Below are positions 33,421 to 46,522 of a stretch of DNA of 64,000 nt, in pieces. Origin of the DNA: Oikopleura dioica (Eukaryota > Chordata > Appendicularia > Copelata > Oikopleuridae); the NCBI GenBank assembly GCA_907165135.1, contig OU015569.1, forward strand, positions 62,001-126,000, given 5' to 3'. Position 1 is the stretch's first letter. Each line of letters begins with the position of its first letter. Under the pieces are notes generated by a model that did no database searches, was not told where the DNA came from, and saw nothing but the letters and a program-made list of their open reading frames with translations. Made by a program: the position numbers and the translations under genes.

Positions 33421-36400
33421 ATGTTGAAAGCAATCAGAGAGGGCTGGGACAAGCTCTGGGAGAGGCTGCTTCAGGACAACGGAAAGCTGCTGCATGTTGT
33501 TGGTGACTTGATAGTCAGGCTTATTGCTGCTTACCTCGGTAAGAAATCGAAGCGAGTTTTTACGAAGTTTTTCCTCATTTGCAGTCGCTAAGATGGTTTC
33601 TTGTAGCGTATGAAAGCACAATGCTGACTATGAAGTTTATGCAATCGCAGCTGATGGATGCTGACAAGACTCGTGCTGCGGAAATATTGGAGAAAATGGG
33701 CTACAGCGAAAAATTCGCGGCCGATTTTTTGCGCTCTGCTCCGAGACACGAATGGGCCGTGATCGAACACTTTGTCACCGACTCCGACGAGCTGAACGAC
33801 ATGGCGGCGGTGAAAGGGCTCAAGAAGGAAAAAGAAACGATCAACAGGAATCTGAAGTTCGCTCTGAATGTCGCCGCCAATCCCGACTTTGCGAAGCTCG
33901 TCAAGGTCACACAAGGACTGCTGATGTATGGACACGGTTGAATATTGGCCCTTAAGTCTTGCTCTGCTTGAGAGAGAATTCTGATAAATGATAATTTGAA
34001 ATTTAATTTTAAAAAAATCGAAGATAAAATCTAAGCTGGCAGTAAAAGTATATTTTTTTAGTTAGTAGCGACTTGCTACTAGCGAGCTTTGTCGCTGTCT
34101 AATTAAGGCTGCCTCTCTCTCTCTTTATAGCCTTTTTGTTTGTGCAAAATCTACTGTTATAAAAAAAAAGAAGAAAAAAGAAAGAAAGTAATATTCATGC
34201 GTGATTAGACCTCCGGGATGCGGGAAAACAATGCTCGCCAGGGCGATTGCAAGAGAAGCTGGCTTTAATTTTCTCGTCGTCCAGCCCAGTTTAGTCAATT
34301 CGAAATGGATCGGCGAGTCAGAGAAGTTCATCCAGGTCAGAATAAAATTCTCTTATTCGGGAGACACTGAATTGTGCCGCCCTGCGCCGCCCTGCGCCGC
34401 TCTGCGCCGCCCTGCGCCGCCCTGCGCCGCCCAGCGTCGCCCGGTCTCGCTGTATCCGAAGATATTTTGTCTTTCAAAAGCTGGAAATTTAGATTTTCAT
34501 GTTAACTTAGTTATTCTGACATATTTATATTGTCTTAAAATTAAATAAAGGTAAACCTATAATTTAGGGTGCCAGTACAGTAATTCTCAACCAAACTCAG
34601 ATTTTGGCATAAAATCACTTATTTATTGAGCACGCGACGGGCCAAAGGCCCTTACGCGCGCATTTTCTGGTAAAGAACTCATTGGGTTGGCGGGGCCCAA
34701 CTCTCGCTCTTGTTCAGAATTGTTTCTTAGGTCATGGTTGGGTCGGATGAGAGCCGGATGGTTTCGGACCGGGCGACGCTGGGCGGCGCAGGGCGGCGCA
34801 GGGCGGCGCAAGGCGGCGCAGGGCGGCGCAGAGCGGCACAATTCAGTACCCCCCTCTTATTCTTTCCCTTCATTCATTGAAACAGGCGTTTTTCTCTGTC
34901 GCGAAAAAGCTTGCTCCAACGGTGATTTTCGTCGACGAAATCGACGTTTTCCTCGGCAACCGCAACGACGAAAGCTTCCACGAGCACACGCAAATCAAGA
35001 TTGCCGAGTTTCTCACTGCCTGGGACGGCTTCGATCAGAACAAGGGAGCCCCAGTCGTCGTAATCGGCGCGACAAACAGAAAAGACACTCTTGATGAGGC
35101 TATTCTCCGCCGCCTCCCCATCAAAGTAAGTCAATTTGCTAATAGAGAGAAATCTTTTAATTTCCAATCTTTCTCCAAAGATTCGCCAAAATTATTATTT
35201 TAAGTTTTTTTTAAACATGAATACATGTAAGTAGTAAATTATGAGAAACTAAATTTATTAATTTCTGAAGCTGGGTAATTTACGTGGCTGGATAGTTGTA
35301 TTGACATGAATGTCGATTGTTATCACCTTGTTTGATTGTTCGAGTGTCTTTGTCGATAAAGGTCATTGTGAGAGAGTGGGTGGTTGTAACCATGTCCGGC
35401 TCATGAAATCTCAGAGTAAATCAATTGTTGGATTATCCGCGCTTGATCCTCAAAAAAACGACTCAATGAGAATCAAAATGACTCAACTCAACTATCTCTT
35501 TTCAAAGTCACTTTTAACTTTTTCTAGCTAGAGCACTTTAGAGCCAGTTTTTCGACTTTCACCACAGAGAGAAATTTTATTGACATTAATCTCAATTTCA
35601 GTCAATGATTAGTAGATGCTTTTATGACAAGAAGAAGTCGAGATATTGTGGCTTCGAGTTATCAAAAAAAAAGCCGCTCATTGTGCGGCTTCTCGTTTTT
35701 TTCGTCAGAGGAAAAGTAGATCTACTAGAAGTAGAGTAATGTCCCCAGGGAAGGGTTGCTTTATGATCGGAAGGGGAGCGAGCATAAATTACCCTAGGAT
35801 TGGGCTATTGTATCGATTAGGTGGAGATTCCTCTTCCCAACTCGGAGACCATCCGGCAGATTATCGAGAGCAAACTTCCCAAAGAAGACTTCGACGTCAA
35901 ATTCGACTTTGTCCAGCTGATCGAAAAAATGAACAACTGGGATTGCTCTAAAGTACACAACTTCGTCCAGGTAACTTTTTTGCTTTTTCGAAAAATGGAA
36001 TTTCAAATTGGTGATCACGTGGGAAGAGAAAAGGGCATTTAAGCCGCCCTGTAGGGGTCGATTAATCCTTTTTGTGCTCTCACCTTTTGAAAATGGCCGA
36101 GTCATGAGTCATGATCAATTTAAAGATTTTAAACTTCAGTTCGCCGTTACCTCTGCTGTCCACGAGTTCGTCGAGGAGAGAAGCCAGAAGTTGAAATTAG
36201 GAGAAAGCCTCAGTGATTACGTTCACACGGCGCTCCAGAAGGAAATCAAGCAAATTATCATTTCTGGTCAAACAAGCGAAGAAGCTACGAAGGGAGAGGA
36301 AACAAGCAGTCCTTCAAAAGTGAACTCTCGTTCTTCAGAAGTTAAAGTAAAGAAGGAAACATCTGCTTCTCTAGGTTAGTTTTTGATTTCATCGAAAAGC

Positions 36401-36697
36401 CGCGGCCGAGAAGCCGCGCAAAGTGCGGCTATTTCTTTCTCAAAGCCGTAAATAGCTTCTTGTTTTTAAAAAGGCTGGATGAGTGAGCCAATATTTTCAG
36501 TAATGCAATTTCTAAACGGAGTACGTCGTCTTCTTCCAGCACGAAAAACGAGCAGCAGTGAGACAGAAGCGGAAGCGCCAGAAGAACCCAAAAAGGCTTC
36601 ATTGCGAGTTCCGATTCTCCAGAAGCACTTCGAAGAGGCGCTGGAGAACTACCAGCCGCAGAGCGATAGGGCGGCGTTTTTTAATTTATATTCCTAA
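33421..36697 (+). CDS. ATAD1: ATAD1/Msp1-like AAA ATPase
   Basis: Exon 1 (33421-33539) has an N-terminal membrane segment ([16 protein letters not shown]). Exon 2 (33607-33931) covers the pre-AAA region and ends TQGLLMYG. The next exon begins inside the Walker A motif: (G)[18 protein letters not shown], at 34209. Later exons give [17 protein letters not shown] (Walker B) and [24 protein letters not shown] (34886-35125), a small-domain exon (about 35820-35970), then [13 protein letters not shown].. and a C-terminal exon ending [16 protein letters not shown] (stop 36695-36697). ATAD1/Msp1 is an outer-mitochondrial-membrane and peroxisomal extractor of mislocalised tail-anchored proteins. A Ser/Lys-rich C-terminal insertion (about 36280-36600) is longer than in vertebrates. 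Start 33421 follows CGCAG about 10 bases upstream; HSPD1 ends 249 bases before. Confidence 0.85.
34365..34858. repeat. Foldback element with tandem-repeat arms in an ATAD1 intron
   Basis: The left arm (34365-34450) starts ACTGAATTGTGCCGC and contains five to six tandem CCTGCGCCGC units. The right arm (34768-34858) is its reverse complement, GGCGGCGCAGG units then GCGGCACAATTCAGT. The arms enclose about 320 bases of non-coding sequence. The architecture is that of foldback transposons with tandem repeats inside their inverted termini. Confidence 0.88.
35655..35700. repeat. Short family B fragment
   Basis: AAGCCGCTCATTGTGCGGCT forms a short hairpin, in the 35126-35819 ATAD1 intron. The rest of that intron is AT-rich with no exon seen. 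Confidence 0.6.
36393..36467. repeat. Family B element in an ATAD1 intron
   Basis: Contains AAAGCCGCGGCCGAGAAGCC, a GCGCAAAGTGCGGC hairpin and a right arm AAAGCCGTAAATAGCTTC. It occupies most of the short intron between the last two exons. Confidence 0.7.
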
Positions 36698-36868
36698 TTT
36701 TATGTTTTCGACGCTGGAAATTTGAAATCCCGCATCGTGCGTCTTTCAATTCTGTACAATACTACTGACACGGATACGCTTATCTTTTTTTCTGTTCATT
36801 TAGCAACAACTTCCTTCAAGCAAGACGACTGATTTTTCAACCTTTTTCTTTTTCAGAAAACAAGAAAA

Positions 36869-37883
36869 ATGGCGGCGCAGTTGACGACGCTAAAAGCTGC
36901 TCAGGCAGATGGAATGTATTACCCGCCGAATTGGCGGCCGGAAATGGGAAGTCTCGACAAAATGCACGGTCAGATATTTTTCCTCAGATAGCTCTGTAAT
37001 TATCTGTATATTCAGGGAGCCACCACTTGACACACCAGGCGAAGAAGATCAAAGAAGGAATCCTTATTGTTAGGATTGAACTGCCCTTTCCGATTTGGTG
37101 CACAGGTGAGAAACTTTGAATAGATCCTCAGAAGATAACCCTTTTCCCCTTTTCAGGATGCAACAACAAATTCGCGCTGGCGACGCGCTACACTGCCGAA
37201 AAGTTCTGCGTCGGGAAGTATCTTTCGACTCCGGTCTACAAGTTCAAGATGAAATGCCACAAGTGTCCGCAAATGCACGAAATGCGCACCGACCCGGCCA
37301 ACTTTGACTATGTCTGCGTTTCTGGCTGCAGGAGGGATGTTCGTTCTTGGGACATGGAAGAAAACGGACAGGTGATTAAATACAAAACCAGGCCATCAAA
37401 TGTTTTCAGGTGAGCTTCACTGATTCTGCCGAGCGCGCAAGACTGGACAATGACCCGATGTTCGCGCTGGAAAAGGGCAAGAACGACAAGAACGTGCACG
37501 ACGAGCGGAAGCCCGAGCTGCTCAAGCTCAAGATCCAAAATGCGAAGAAGCACGGCGACAGCTTCAAACTCAACAGGGCCCTTAGGGCGGGTTTAAGATA
37601 CGCAAAAATGCATGAGAGTGAAGCCACTGACGAAGAAAAAGCTATGGCGAAAGTAATTATGGCCCAGAAAGTAAAATCCGCCAGCTCGGGCGGCAAAAAA
37701 GCGGCAAACAAACTCAGTGGCGCAAAAAGAACTCTAACTTTGGCGAAGCTCGGCGTCACGAAATCAAAACGCGCGAAATCCTCGGCGCTAGAATCTGAAT
37801 CAAAAGAATCAGCTCCAGCAGTTCCTTCTTGTAAACCAGCGCTTATTTGCGACTACAGCGATTCTAGCGAGGATGAAAGCTGA
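36869..37883 (+). CDS. YJU2B: CCDC130 / YJU2B (CWC16-family splicing factor)
   Basis: Exons at about 36869-36968, 37016-37106, 37157-37371 and 37411-37883. The protein has MYYPPNWRPEMGSLDKMHGSH, GILIVRIELPFPIWCTGCNNKF, ATRYTAEKFCVGKYLSTPVYKFKMKC..C and RTDPANFDYVCVSGCRRD, all close to CCDC130. The paired CxxC motifs (WCTGC and MKCHKC) form the zinc site of the family. The known relative Yju2/Cwc16 promotes catalytic activation of the spliceosome. The C-terminus is Lys/Ser-rich, ending in an acidic DYSDSSEDES. The start follows TTTTTCAG by about 13 bases; ATAD1 ends 171 bases upstream on the same strand. Confidence 0.92.
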
Positions 37884-38119
37884 AAAACAACTCGCTGTCT
37901 TTTTCCGATATATCTGTACTCGCCCGAAAATAGGGGCCAATAAGGCTGTCCCCCATTCAACCTTCGACTGTATATAATTCAATTTTCTGACGTTTTCTTT
38001 AACAATTGCTGTATTCAGAGCATTCCACGCGAAGAGCTCGTAAGAAGGAGATGCGCTTCTTTCTTTGTACGCTTTTCGGTGGCATAAATTCGGCGGCTCT
38101 TTGAATTTGAATTCGTGAA

Positions 38120-41100
38120 ATGGCGTCGTTTATGATCCGGATCTACCCGGGCGAGCTGCAGCCGGCCACGGTCTTTCTGCCAGTGCGCGTCGATGAGCGG
38201 ACGACGGCCGCCCATGTCGCCAAAGCAGCCGCCGCCCAGCTCGGCATCTTTGGCCTCAACAACTTGACGCTGGTCGAACAAGGACCCGACAACAGCGAGA
38301 GCGTGATGGAGCCCGACGATCTCCCCATGGAGCGTTTTCTCCTGTGGCCCAGCCAGGCCAAGTCCGCCAAATACACGGCCAATAAGTACAAATTCACCCT
38401 GAGACAGGCGGAGAGCAGACTCAACCCCAGACAACTTCTCGAATTGAAGGGTTTTCTTCCCAGCGCAGACTCGACTCCCCAAGACTTGTGCAACATCTCT
38501 TCTCCCTCGCCGTCCTCCCTTTTGCGCGTGTTGCGCAAGCGCTTCGAATCTCAAGAAATCTACACCTGGGCTGGCCCCGTTCTTGTCTCCCTCAATCCCT
38601 ACTGCCAGATCGCGAATCTGTACGGCCCCCGATTGCAGCATCTTCATCGCGGTCGAGGTCTTCAAACCAAAGCTCATGTCTTCGCAGTTGCCGACGCAGC
38701 CTTTGAAACAATTAATAAGGCACGGGATTAAGAAAAAGAAAAGATAAACCAATTATAAATATGAATAGATAGTTTCCTTTTTTCTTCCATTTTAGCGTGA
38801 GAAAGTGGAAAACTCTTATCAGAAGTGAGCTTCAAAGAGCTATTGCTTTACTTTTTTCCAAAACAAAATCACTTTTTTTTTCTTTGTCTGAGAGCTGATT
38901 TCTTATCTTTTTTCTAAAACCAGAAACAGGGAAAACATTCGTCGTGTTCGATCGTTGTCTCCGGCGAAAGCGGCTCTGGAAAAAGTTTCTGCACTGAAAT
39001 CTTAGTGCAACACTTGCTGACGCTTGTGCGCTCGCATGAAACACGAATCGTTGCGGCTGGTCCGATTCTGGAGAATTTTGGGCACGCGAAGACGCGGAGA
39101 AACGTCAACTCTTCCAGGGTCGGCAAATTCATGACGTTGAGCTTCGCCGCTGCTGGAAGACTTACCGGCGCCAAGCTGGAGCAGTATCTCCTTGAAGTTC
39201 CCAGGATCATTCAAAGGTAACCGCGAGATAAAAAAGGGAGGTCCCCATTTTAACGGTTTCATTTTTCCTCAAGAGGAATTTCAGAAGATCCGTTAAATAG
39301 GGGACCCCTTAAATCCGTTAAAAAGGAGACCTTACCCTAACCTATTTCTCTTCGTATTCCAAAATAACAATTTATTGAATAGAATTATTTATTGAAAATA
39401 CGATTGTTTTAATATTAATTAAGTAAAAAAGGCTTTTGCTGCGCTGGGGGTGTTAAAGTGTGATTTATCGACATTTTGTTTTTTAAATTCGATAATGGTT
39501 GAATCAAGGCGCTGCCTTTGTCAAATGCGAATAATTCTGAATAATTCATGATTATTGACCTTTGCATTTAGGCATCCACAAGAGCGTAACTTCCATATCT
39601 TCTACACGCTGCTCTATGGCCTGGCGCCCGCGGAGAAGGAGAGAGTAGGCCTCAGAAGCCCGGACGACTACGCCTTCATCAGAAACAGCAACGCGCTGCC
39701 TGTGGAAGAAAGAGAGGAAACCGACGGAAGGGGAATCATTAAACTTCAAAATGCGCTAGACTCGATTGCTCTGTTCGACTCATCTCAATACAGGTAAACG
39801 CCATTCACTCTTCCTCTGCCCAAAAGTAGTTACAGTAAAAACTTCTGAAATACTTGTTTGTTGAAATTGAAACTAATGCTTTCAGGATTTTCCAAATAAT
39901 GGCTGGAATCTTGGCCCTCGGGAATATTGATTTCAAGTCAGATTACCGTGATCAAGCTTCAATTGTGAATACGGAATGGCTCGAGGAGGCGGCACACTTG
40001 CTCTCTATAAAGCCGAAGAGTCTTCTTTCCCTGCTCACCGAGAAAAGCAGCAAGATCGGGCGAGGAGCGCACATCGAAACTCTTACCAGAAAACACAACT
40101 GTGCCAAAGGTAAAGAAGAAAAAGGGACTTAAAATCGACGGGTTAGTCAATTAGCCAAATTATTTTCGCATTTTTGACCTTGAGGATTGGAAAATAGTTG
40201 CTGACGAGTACTTTTTCGTCATTTCATTGAGTTTATTATACGTTGGATCGATACGGCACGTGCCGGTGCATTCGAGCTATCGCTATCGCTAGATAATTGA
40301 TAATTAAGTATTATTGTGATTCTGTGTAGGACGTCATTCGGGGTGTTAGCGAGCCAGGCTATCAGTGCCGCTGACTGTTCCTCTCAAGCAAGACTCTCGA
40401 CAATCAAACTAATTGGCCCCCTCTTTTTTAGCATACGAGGCACGCGACGGGCTCGCCAAGGCAGCATATAGAAAAGTGTTCGACTTTTTGTTGCTTACTC
40501 TCAACGCGGCCAATCGACCAGAGCAAACCTACCACCTCCAAACGGCCAGGAATATCGGCATTTTGGACATTTTCGGATTCGAACAGGTATTGTTATTTTT
40601 GCAAAACTGAAGACATAGAAGAGAGAAAGAATCATGTTTTAACTTGTTTGCTAAGGCGGAGGAGGGCAACTCTTTCGAGCAGTTTTGCATCAACTACGCG
40701 AACGAGACGCTGCAGCTTTTCTCGAATCAACACATCTTCGAACTGGAAAAAGAAGAGCACGAGAAGGAAGACTTGCGCTGGACCGATGTCCAGTTCTCTG
40801 ACAACGAGGCTATCATCGAGCTCTATTCCAGACGTCCGGAGGGTCTCTTCTGTCTCCTAAACGAGAACATCCCAGGTATTTTGGCGGAGACAGCTGATCG
40901 TTGTTGATGCCTGATTGTAGGTCTGAACGATATCGTTCTTCTCAATCGATTTGATGAAAACAACATGGAGCTGAAGCCGGTCTACCGCAGAAATGAAATG
41001 GTCGATGCTTTCGCAATCAACCACTACGCCGGCTGGGTCGAGTACAACATTGAAGGCTTTGTTGAGAAAAATAGAGACGTGGTAGCCACAACTTCCTTGC

Positions 41101-44100
41101 AGGTAAATCACTTGAGACATGGAAAAGAGTCATCCTAAATCGCGATTTAGATTCTGCGAGGAAGCAGTTGCTGGCTCCTTCGTTGTGCATCTGCTCAGAG
41201 CCAGCGAGCATTCTGGCGCTGGCGCAAGCTCCATCGAGTTATTCAGGCTTGCTCTGCCTTTCGAAAATGCTTCGACGGTGGATTGCCGGAGCTCAACTCC
41301 TCCATCGACGGAGAAGACATGGAAGAAGTGGTCCTTGGAAAGATTAGTCGCGCCGAGCGAATGCAAAAGATTCACTCGGTCCGGAGCATGCTCGTACCAG
41401 CACTCGAGCAGACGCACAAGTCACAGTCGCGGACGACCACATCGTTGCAGTACCAGCAATCGCTCGCCGGGCTGATGGACTCGCTTCGCAACTCGATGCC
41501 GTTCTTTGTCAAGTGCGTGCGGACGAATGCGCGCCAAGAAGCGCTTACTTTCGACGATACGCTGATTCTCGAGCAGCTCAAGTCCTCGGGAATGACGGAG
41601 ACAGTAAAGATCAAACAATCGGCTTATCCCGTTCGGCTGGAGCATATGCGCTTTCTACGACAGTATGGAGCATTGCTTTCCAATCGCATAACTCCAAGCC
41701 GCGCTCAACTCGCAGAAGCAGTCGACTCTCTCGGCCTGGCGAATTCGACACTTGTCGGCAAAACGCAAATCTTCATGAAAGACGCTGCCAAAGCCGACTT
41801 GGACAAGAAGCTCGAATTCGCCGTGATCAACAAAGTTCGCGTGATCCAACGAGCTGTCCGCGAGTGGATCAAGCAGCCCAAGCCCCTGGTCCAGAATTCG
41901 CGACTTCAAGAAGAGCTGAAACGGCACGCAGCTGCGATTGTTATTCAGAAGCATTGGCGAGGATTCTGCGGTAAGTGGACGCCTGGTAGATTAGCACGTT
42001 TTCTCAAATGATGAAAGAAAATTTCAAAATTAGTAAATTCGCAATTTCAGCGCGCGAGCAGTGCGAACTCCGCCTCTTCGCCGCCGTCACCATCCAGCAA
42101 TGGTGGAGGGCGTGCATGAAACGCGACCGGTATCTACGATTGCAGGAGTTTATCACCTCGCTACAAGCAGTTGCGAGAAGATATTTGGCCAAGCAGAAGC
42201 TTGCACAGGTAATTTTAATGGCGATTCAAAAATTTCCGAAATGTCAAAATTTATTTTTTTTGTTACCAAATCCTTGATTAATAGCAATAGAATGATGAAT
42301 TGAGTTTTTTTTTAGTTGAAAATCGCTCGTGCAAAAGTCGAAATTCACAAGCGCTTGAAGATCGAACACGACGCTGCAATCGTGATCCAGCAGTGGTGGC
42401 GACGAACTTGGCGCTTGAAAGAGGTGCAGGACGGCTACAAACTATGGCTTGACTCGGCGAAAGTCATTCAGCGCTGGTGGAGGCGGAAAAGAGCGGAAAG
42501 AAACGAGCGGGAGAGTCAGCTTTTCGACGGAAACGAGGAGCGTTTTAAAACGATGAAGCTGATGTCTCCGGTGGCCAATCTCGACCCGATGGACCAGTTG
42601 AATGTCGCGTTTGTCGAAATGGACAGCTCGAGTTCGCAAATGAGTCAGCTTGAGCCGAACGAGAGTGCGATCAACTACACTCCTGAACAGACAGAAGTAG
42701 TTACTTCTCCACGGCGGCGAAGACAGAGCCCCGAGCAAAAGTGGATTGTGCCTGATCAAACTGTTGCTCTAAAGCCAGTGTTTCCCGCAGTCAGTTCAAC
42801 GCCGCTTTCGAAGCCTGTTCGCCCGCCTTCAAATGGCTCCAATCAGCCCTACCAAGTGCAGCTGGTGAGAAAAGAAACACTGCGTTCGCAACTGCACGCC
42901 ACTCAGCACGGCCGATCGAAAACGTCGTGGACGGAGATGGAGCAAATGGAAATGATTCCAACGCCCGATCTTAACTTCAGTGGCGACGTGAGCGAACTTG
43001 GTAGTCCAAGTAGTCCTCCCCCGCAGTCGAAGAAATCTTCGAGGAGACATAAACGAGAACAGGAGTCAATGATGATGAACGCACAACTACCGCCAAAAGA
43101 TCCAAGTTCTAAAGAATCCGAGGCCCCAAAAATGCGAAACTCGCGGCGACCCCGTTCGCGGTCATCCCAAAATCGGCGACAGAGCGAAGCTGACCTTCCC
43201 GACCAGATCTTGTTCGAGAAGAAAGTTCGCCCGCGAGAGAGGTCAGTCCAGTGTAATTCATTCCCCAAATATTGCCCAAAATATCTCATCATACTTTGAT
43301 TCTCTTCGTTTCAGCTTTAGAATTTTGTATTAAGACCGCCATCCGCCATACTACCGCGAGACAAGATTCACGAGAGGATAGAGCTCCGCCCTGATGGATC
43401 CCGGACGAGTGCAAGTTTCGTTCTAACGCCTCGATCATACGAACAGTCAGAGCGGGTTAAATCGCAGTTCCGTCCCTCACCCCAGCCACTAGAACGGCGC
43501 GACTCAATTAGGTACGGCTCTAGAATTTCTTGATTCCCTCATTTCAATTTTTATCTTCAGAGAACGACGAGAAGTGCCTCCGCCGGCGAAAATCATCCAG
43601 CGACGCGCTCCAGTTGAAAGACATCAATCCGTAAAAGGTAAGTCAAGAACTTCCTCTAGTTTTTTCAAAAAAGGTTCTTTCGTGCGTCACGGAAATATAA
43701 TAAGGGATAAAGCAAATAGAATACTGAAGAGAGCGGGCGCCTCTCCTTTGGCGCGCTTTTTGGAGCTCTCATGGGAAAATTTAAATAAATGTTTCTTCCT
43801 CCCAGCGCGTACTCTTATCACTTTTCATATTCAGAGAAAATCGACCGATCAAGCGATCGGGAGAATCTGGAAATTGACCCAGCCCTGATCCACTCCCGGC
43901 AAGTTCCGCATTCGACGCGTTTGTTGAGAAAATCGCACGCAAAAGCGAGTAGCAGCAGCAGTAGAAATCGAAGCAACTCGCTAGATGCGCAGGAGCGGCT
44001 GGAGACAACAACGACTACGGAAAATATCAACTCGCGAATTTTCAAGAAAGGGAAGAGTGATTGGCAGGCGGAGATTCCAGATTGGGAAAACAACGATAAA

Positions 44101-46522
44101 CTTGTGGTAGATGGTAAATTGGCGCCGCTGAATATGCCTGTCAATAATCGACCAAGTCAATTTTCGAAAACGGAGATCAAGCCAATGGAGCCTAGTTACC
44201 AGAGTATCCAGCCCATTCCAGAGACAAGTAGCTCTTCCTCTTCCAAACGCTCCTCCAACATCGTCCATGTCTTCAAGAACCGTCTCAAGCGCAAACGAAA
44301 CAAGCAAAAAGAAGCCCCAGCGACAAGTAATCTAAGCGTCATTCCTCGCAAAGAAGTAATACCCCGCGTCATCGTGCTGGACGAAAGCGATCCAGAAGGG
44401 CCAGAAAATCTGATCGCGTTTTTGGACGAGCGCGTCAAATCATTCAACTCGACGCTGGAGAAAGACGACTCTGGCAATGATGAGATGACTCTTGTGAACG
44501 ACATTTGGCGCAACGCCCTGAACGAGTTCAAGGACACCCTCCGCTCGCTTTCAGTTCAAGGCTACAATGAGTTATTGCTCGATCAATTACTGGAGAACTT
44601 TTCTGAAGCCTTCCAGTCCCAAATCCACAGATCATGCGCCGGCGACGAGGAAAAAAAGCGAACTCTTCCGGTTTGATTCTTTTTAATTCTTAATTTGATA
44701 ATTAACATGTTTAGTACCAAATGTTCATGAATTCATTCCGCGGGACGCTAGAAGACTTCGTCAAAGAGAACAAATCGCTGCGTCCGATCCGCCGCCCCCG
44801 GCCCAAGAAGATCGAGAAGGAAGACTGCCGAGGCCACCACTTCTCGCGTCACCAAGTCATCCAGCCAAATGTGTGTGCTGTTTGTCAACAGCGGCTCTTC
44901 TTCATGATCGATAAAGTTCAACTTTGCTCCATTTGCAAAATCCTCGTCCACAAAGACTGTATCAAAAGTCCCAAGCTTCCTCAATGTTCTCTGGTAAGCA
45001 TTTACTATTATTGGAAGTCATCATCAATTATTATAAATTATCGTCGCTTATAAAAGCTTTTAGACCTCACAAGACTTAAAACTGTTTGGAGTTCCGCTGC
45101 AGTGCCTGTGCAAAGACGGCCAAGACACGCCAGAATTCGTGATCAAGGTCCTCTCCTATCTCGAGCTGAACGGCATTCTCAAGCAAGGAATTTACCGCGT
45201 CTCTGGCGCCAAAGTCGAAGAAAAGAAGCTCGAATCGGAGCTGGAGCAAGACCCCTATTGCCGAAAAGTCAGATTCGAAAGTTACAATGTTCATTGCGTC
45301 GCCAGCATCTTCAAAATTTTCCTCCGAAAGCTCCCCGATCCACTCGTGCCTTTTGAGGTTGGAGACTCTTCAATTCGATTTTTGACTATTTCGCGTTTTA
45401 GTACTACGACAACGTTTTGCGCGCGATGACTCTTCCGGAAAAAGAATGCTCCGACGAGCTGCTTTCGATTTTCAACGGACTGCCGCGGCACCACCGGGGC
45501 ACCTTGGAAAGAGTCGTCTTCCACCTCGCCCGCGTCGCGCAAAAGTCCGAAGACAACAAGATGAATCCTCAGAATCTAGCGATCATCATTGCGCCTTGTA
45601 TAATCCGCGCTCCGGATCATATTCCACCACTTACAGGTATGCACAAAAACAAATTAACGGTGGTTGACACTTTTTGGTTTCATTTTTGTTTATTGATGGA
45701 ATTGGAAGTATAAGAATCAGCGGTTAAAGTTTCATTTGATACTCTCTTTCATCTTTTTCAAAAAGTCATTTTTTATTTTCAAAATCGCAAAAAAACAACA
45801 TTTGCCTCCGTTTTATACAGCAGAAACAGGCTAAATTAAGAAGGCTGGTTCGGTTTCCAGTATTTGAATAAGCACAAATTCAAACCGAAAAATAGGTTGT
45901 CCAAATTGAATGACAAACAGAAAGGGAAACAAGATGGTTCATTTGAAGGCCGAAATTTCAAATTTCAAAAATAATTTATTTTAAATAAATGATTGCTTTC
46001 AGTTGCCCAGCAAATCGGAGCAACGACACGAGCAGTAGAAATCATCATCAGAAACCAGCTAGAAGTGCTGAAAACAAAGTTCAATTCGTTCTCCGCGCTG
46101 GACGCCAAGGAGCGTCAATTGCAACGCGGCCTCAAAGAAGTCCGTCGCAGTAAAATGAAACACTCGATCAGAGTCAGCAGACATCAGAGCAAAGCGCCCG
46201 TGGCGCAGAACGAGCCCGAGGAGGTACTGATATTTTTGATTTACCTTTTTAACCTTCATTTCAGAGCATGGAGCACGATGAAAAGCGCCTCGCAGCTGAT
46301 CTCGCTCGAATAAAACAGCAAAAACGCGCCACCTTCTCCTCGATCCGGGCCTTCAGTCACCCGAATCAAGAGAGCACGGCCGCTTCTGAATCGCTGAAAG
46401 CCGACTCTGTCTCCCGCAATAACGCCCCTTCCACACCCAAAGCAGATCAATTTATTCGCGCCGACAAAAACCGCCTCGCTCACCGACGATTTAACAAAAG
46501 TTCAAAATACACCAATCTGTAA
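38120..46522 (+). CDS. MYO9: Unconventional myosin IX (RhoGAP myosin)
   Basis: Domains in order: an N-terminal Ras-association-like domain (MASFMIRIYPGELQ.., 38120-38330); motor start LRVLRKRFESQEIYTWAGP, LVSLNPY; P-loop SGESGSGKS (about 38965); switch I NVNSSRVGKF; ILDIFGFE (switch II, about 40555); AEEGNSFEQFCINYANE; SMPFFVKCVRTN; and the converter region. About six IQ-type motifs (IVIQKHWRG, VTIQQWWRA, IVIQQWWRR, KVIQRWWRR) lie at 41830-42500. A disordered Ser/Pro-rich linker follows. A C1 zinc domain (HHFSRHQVIQPNVCAVC..C..C) is at 44830-44990 and a RhoGAP domain with the arginine-finger GIYRVSGA at about 45190. The tail ends FNKSSKYTNL. It is an actin motor that inactivates Rho. Compared with vertebrate MYO9 all modules are kept but linkers are short. 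Confidence 0.92.
39238..39325. repeat. Short hairpin element in a MYO9 intron
   Basis: GGTCCCCATTTTAACGG pairs with CCGTTAAATAGGGGACC. A diverged third copy of the motif follows (CCGTTAAAAAGGAGACC). Confidence 0.65.

Noticed and set aside
38015-38752. 245-codon minus-strand ORF
   Set aside because: Antisense shadow of the first MYO9 exon, which has clear RA and motor homology.
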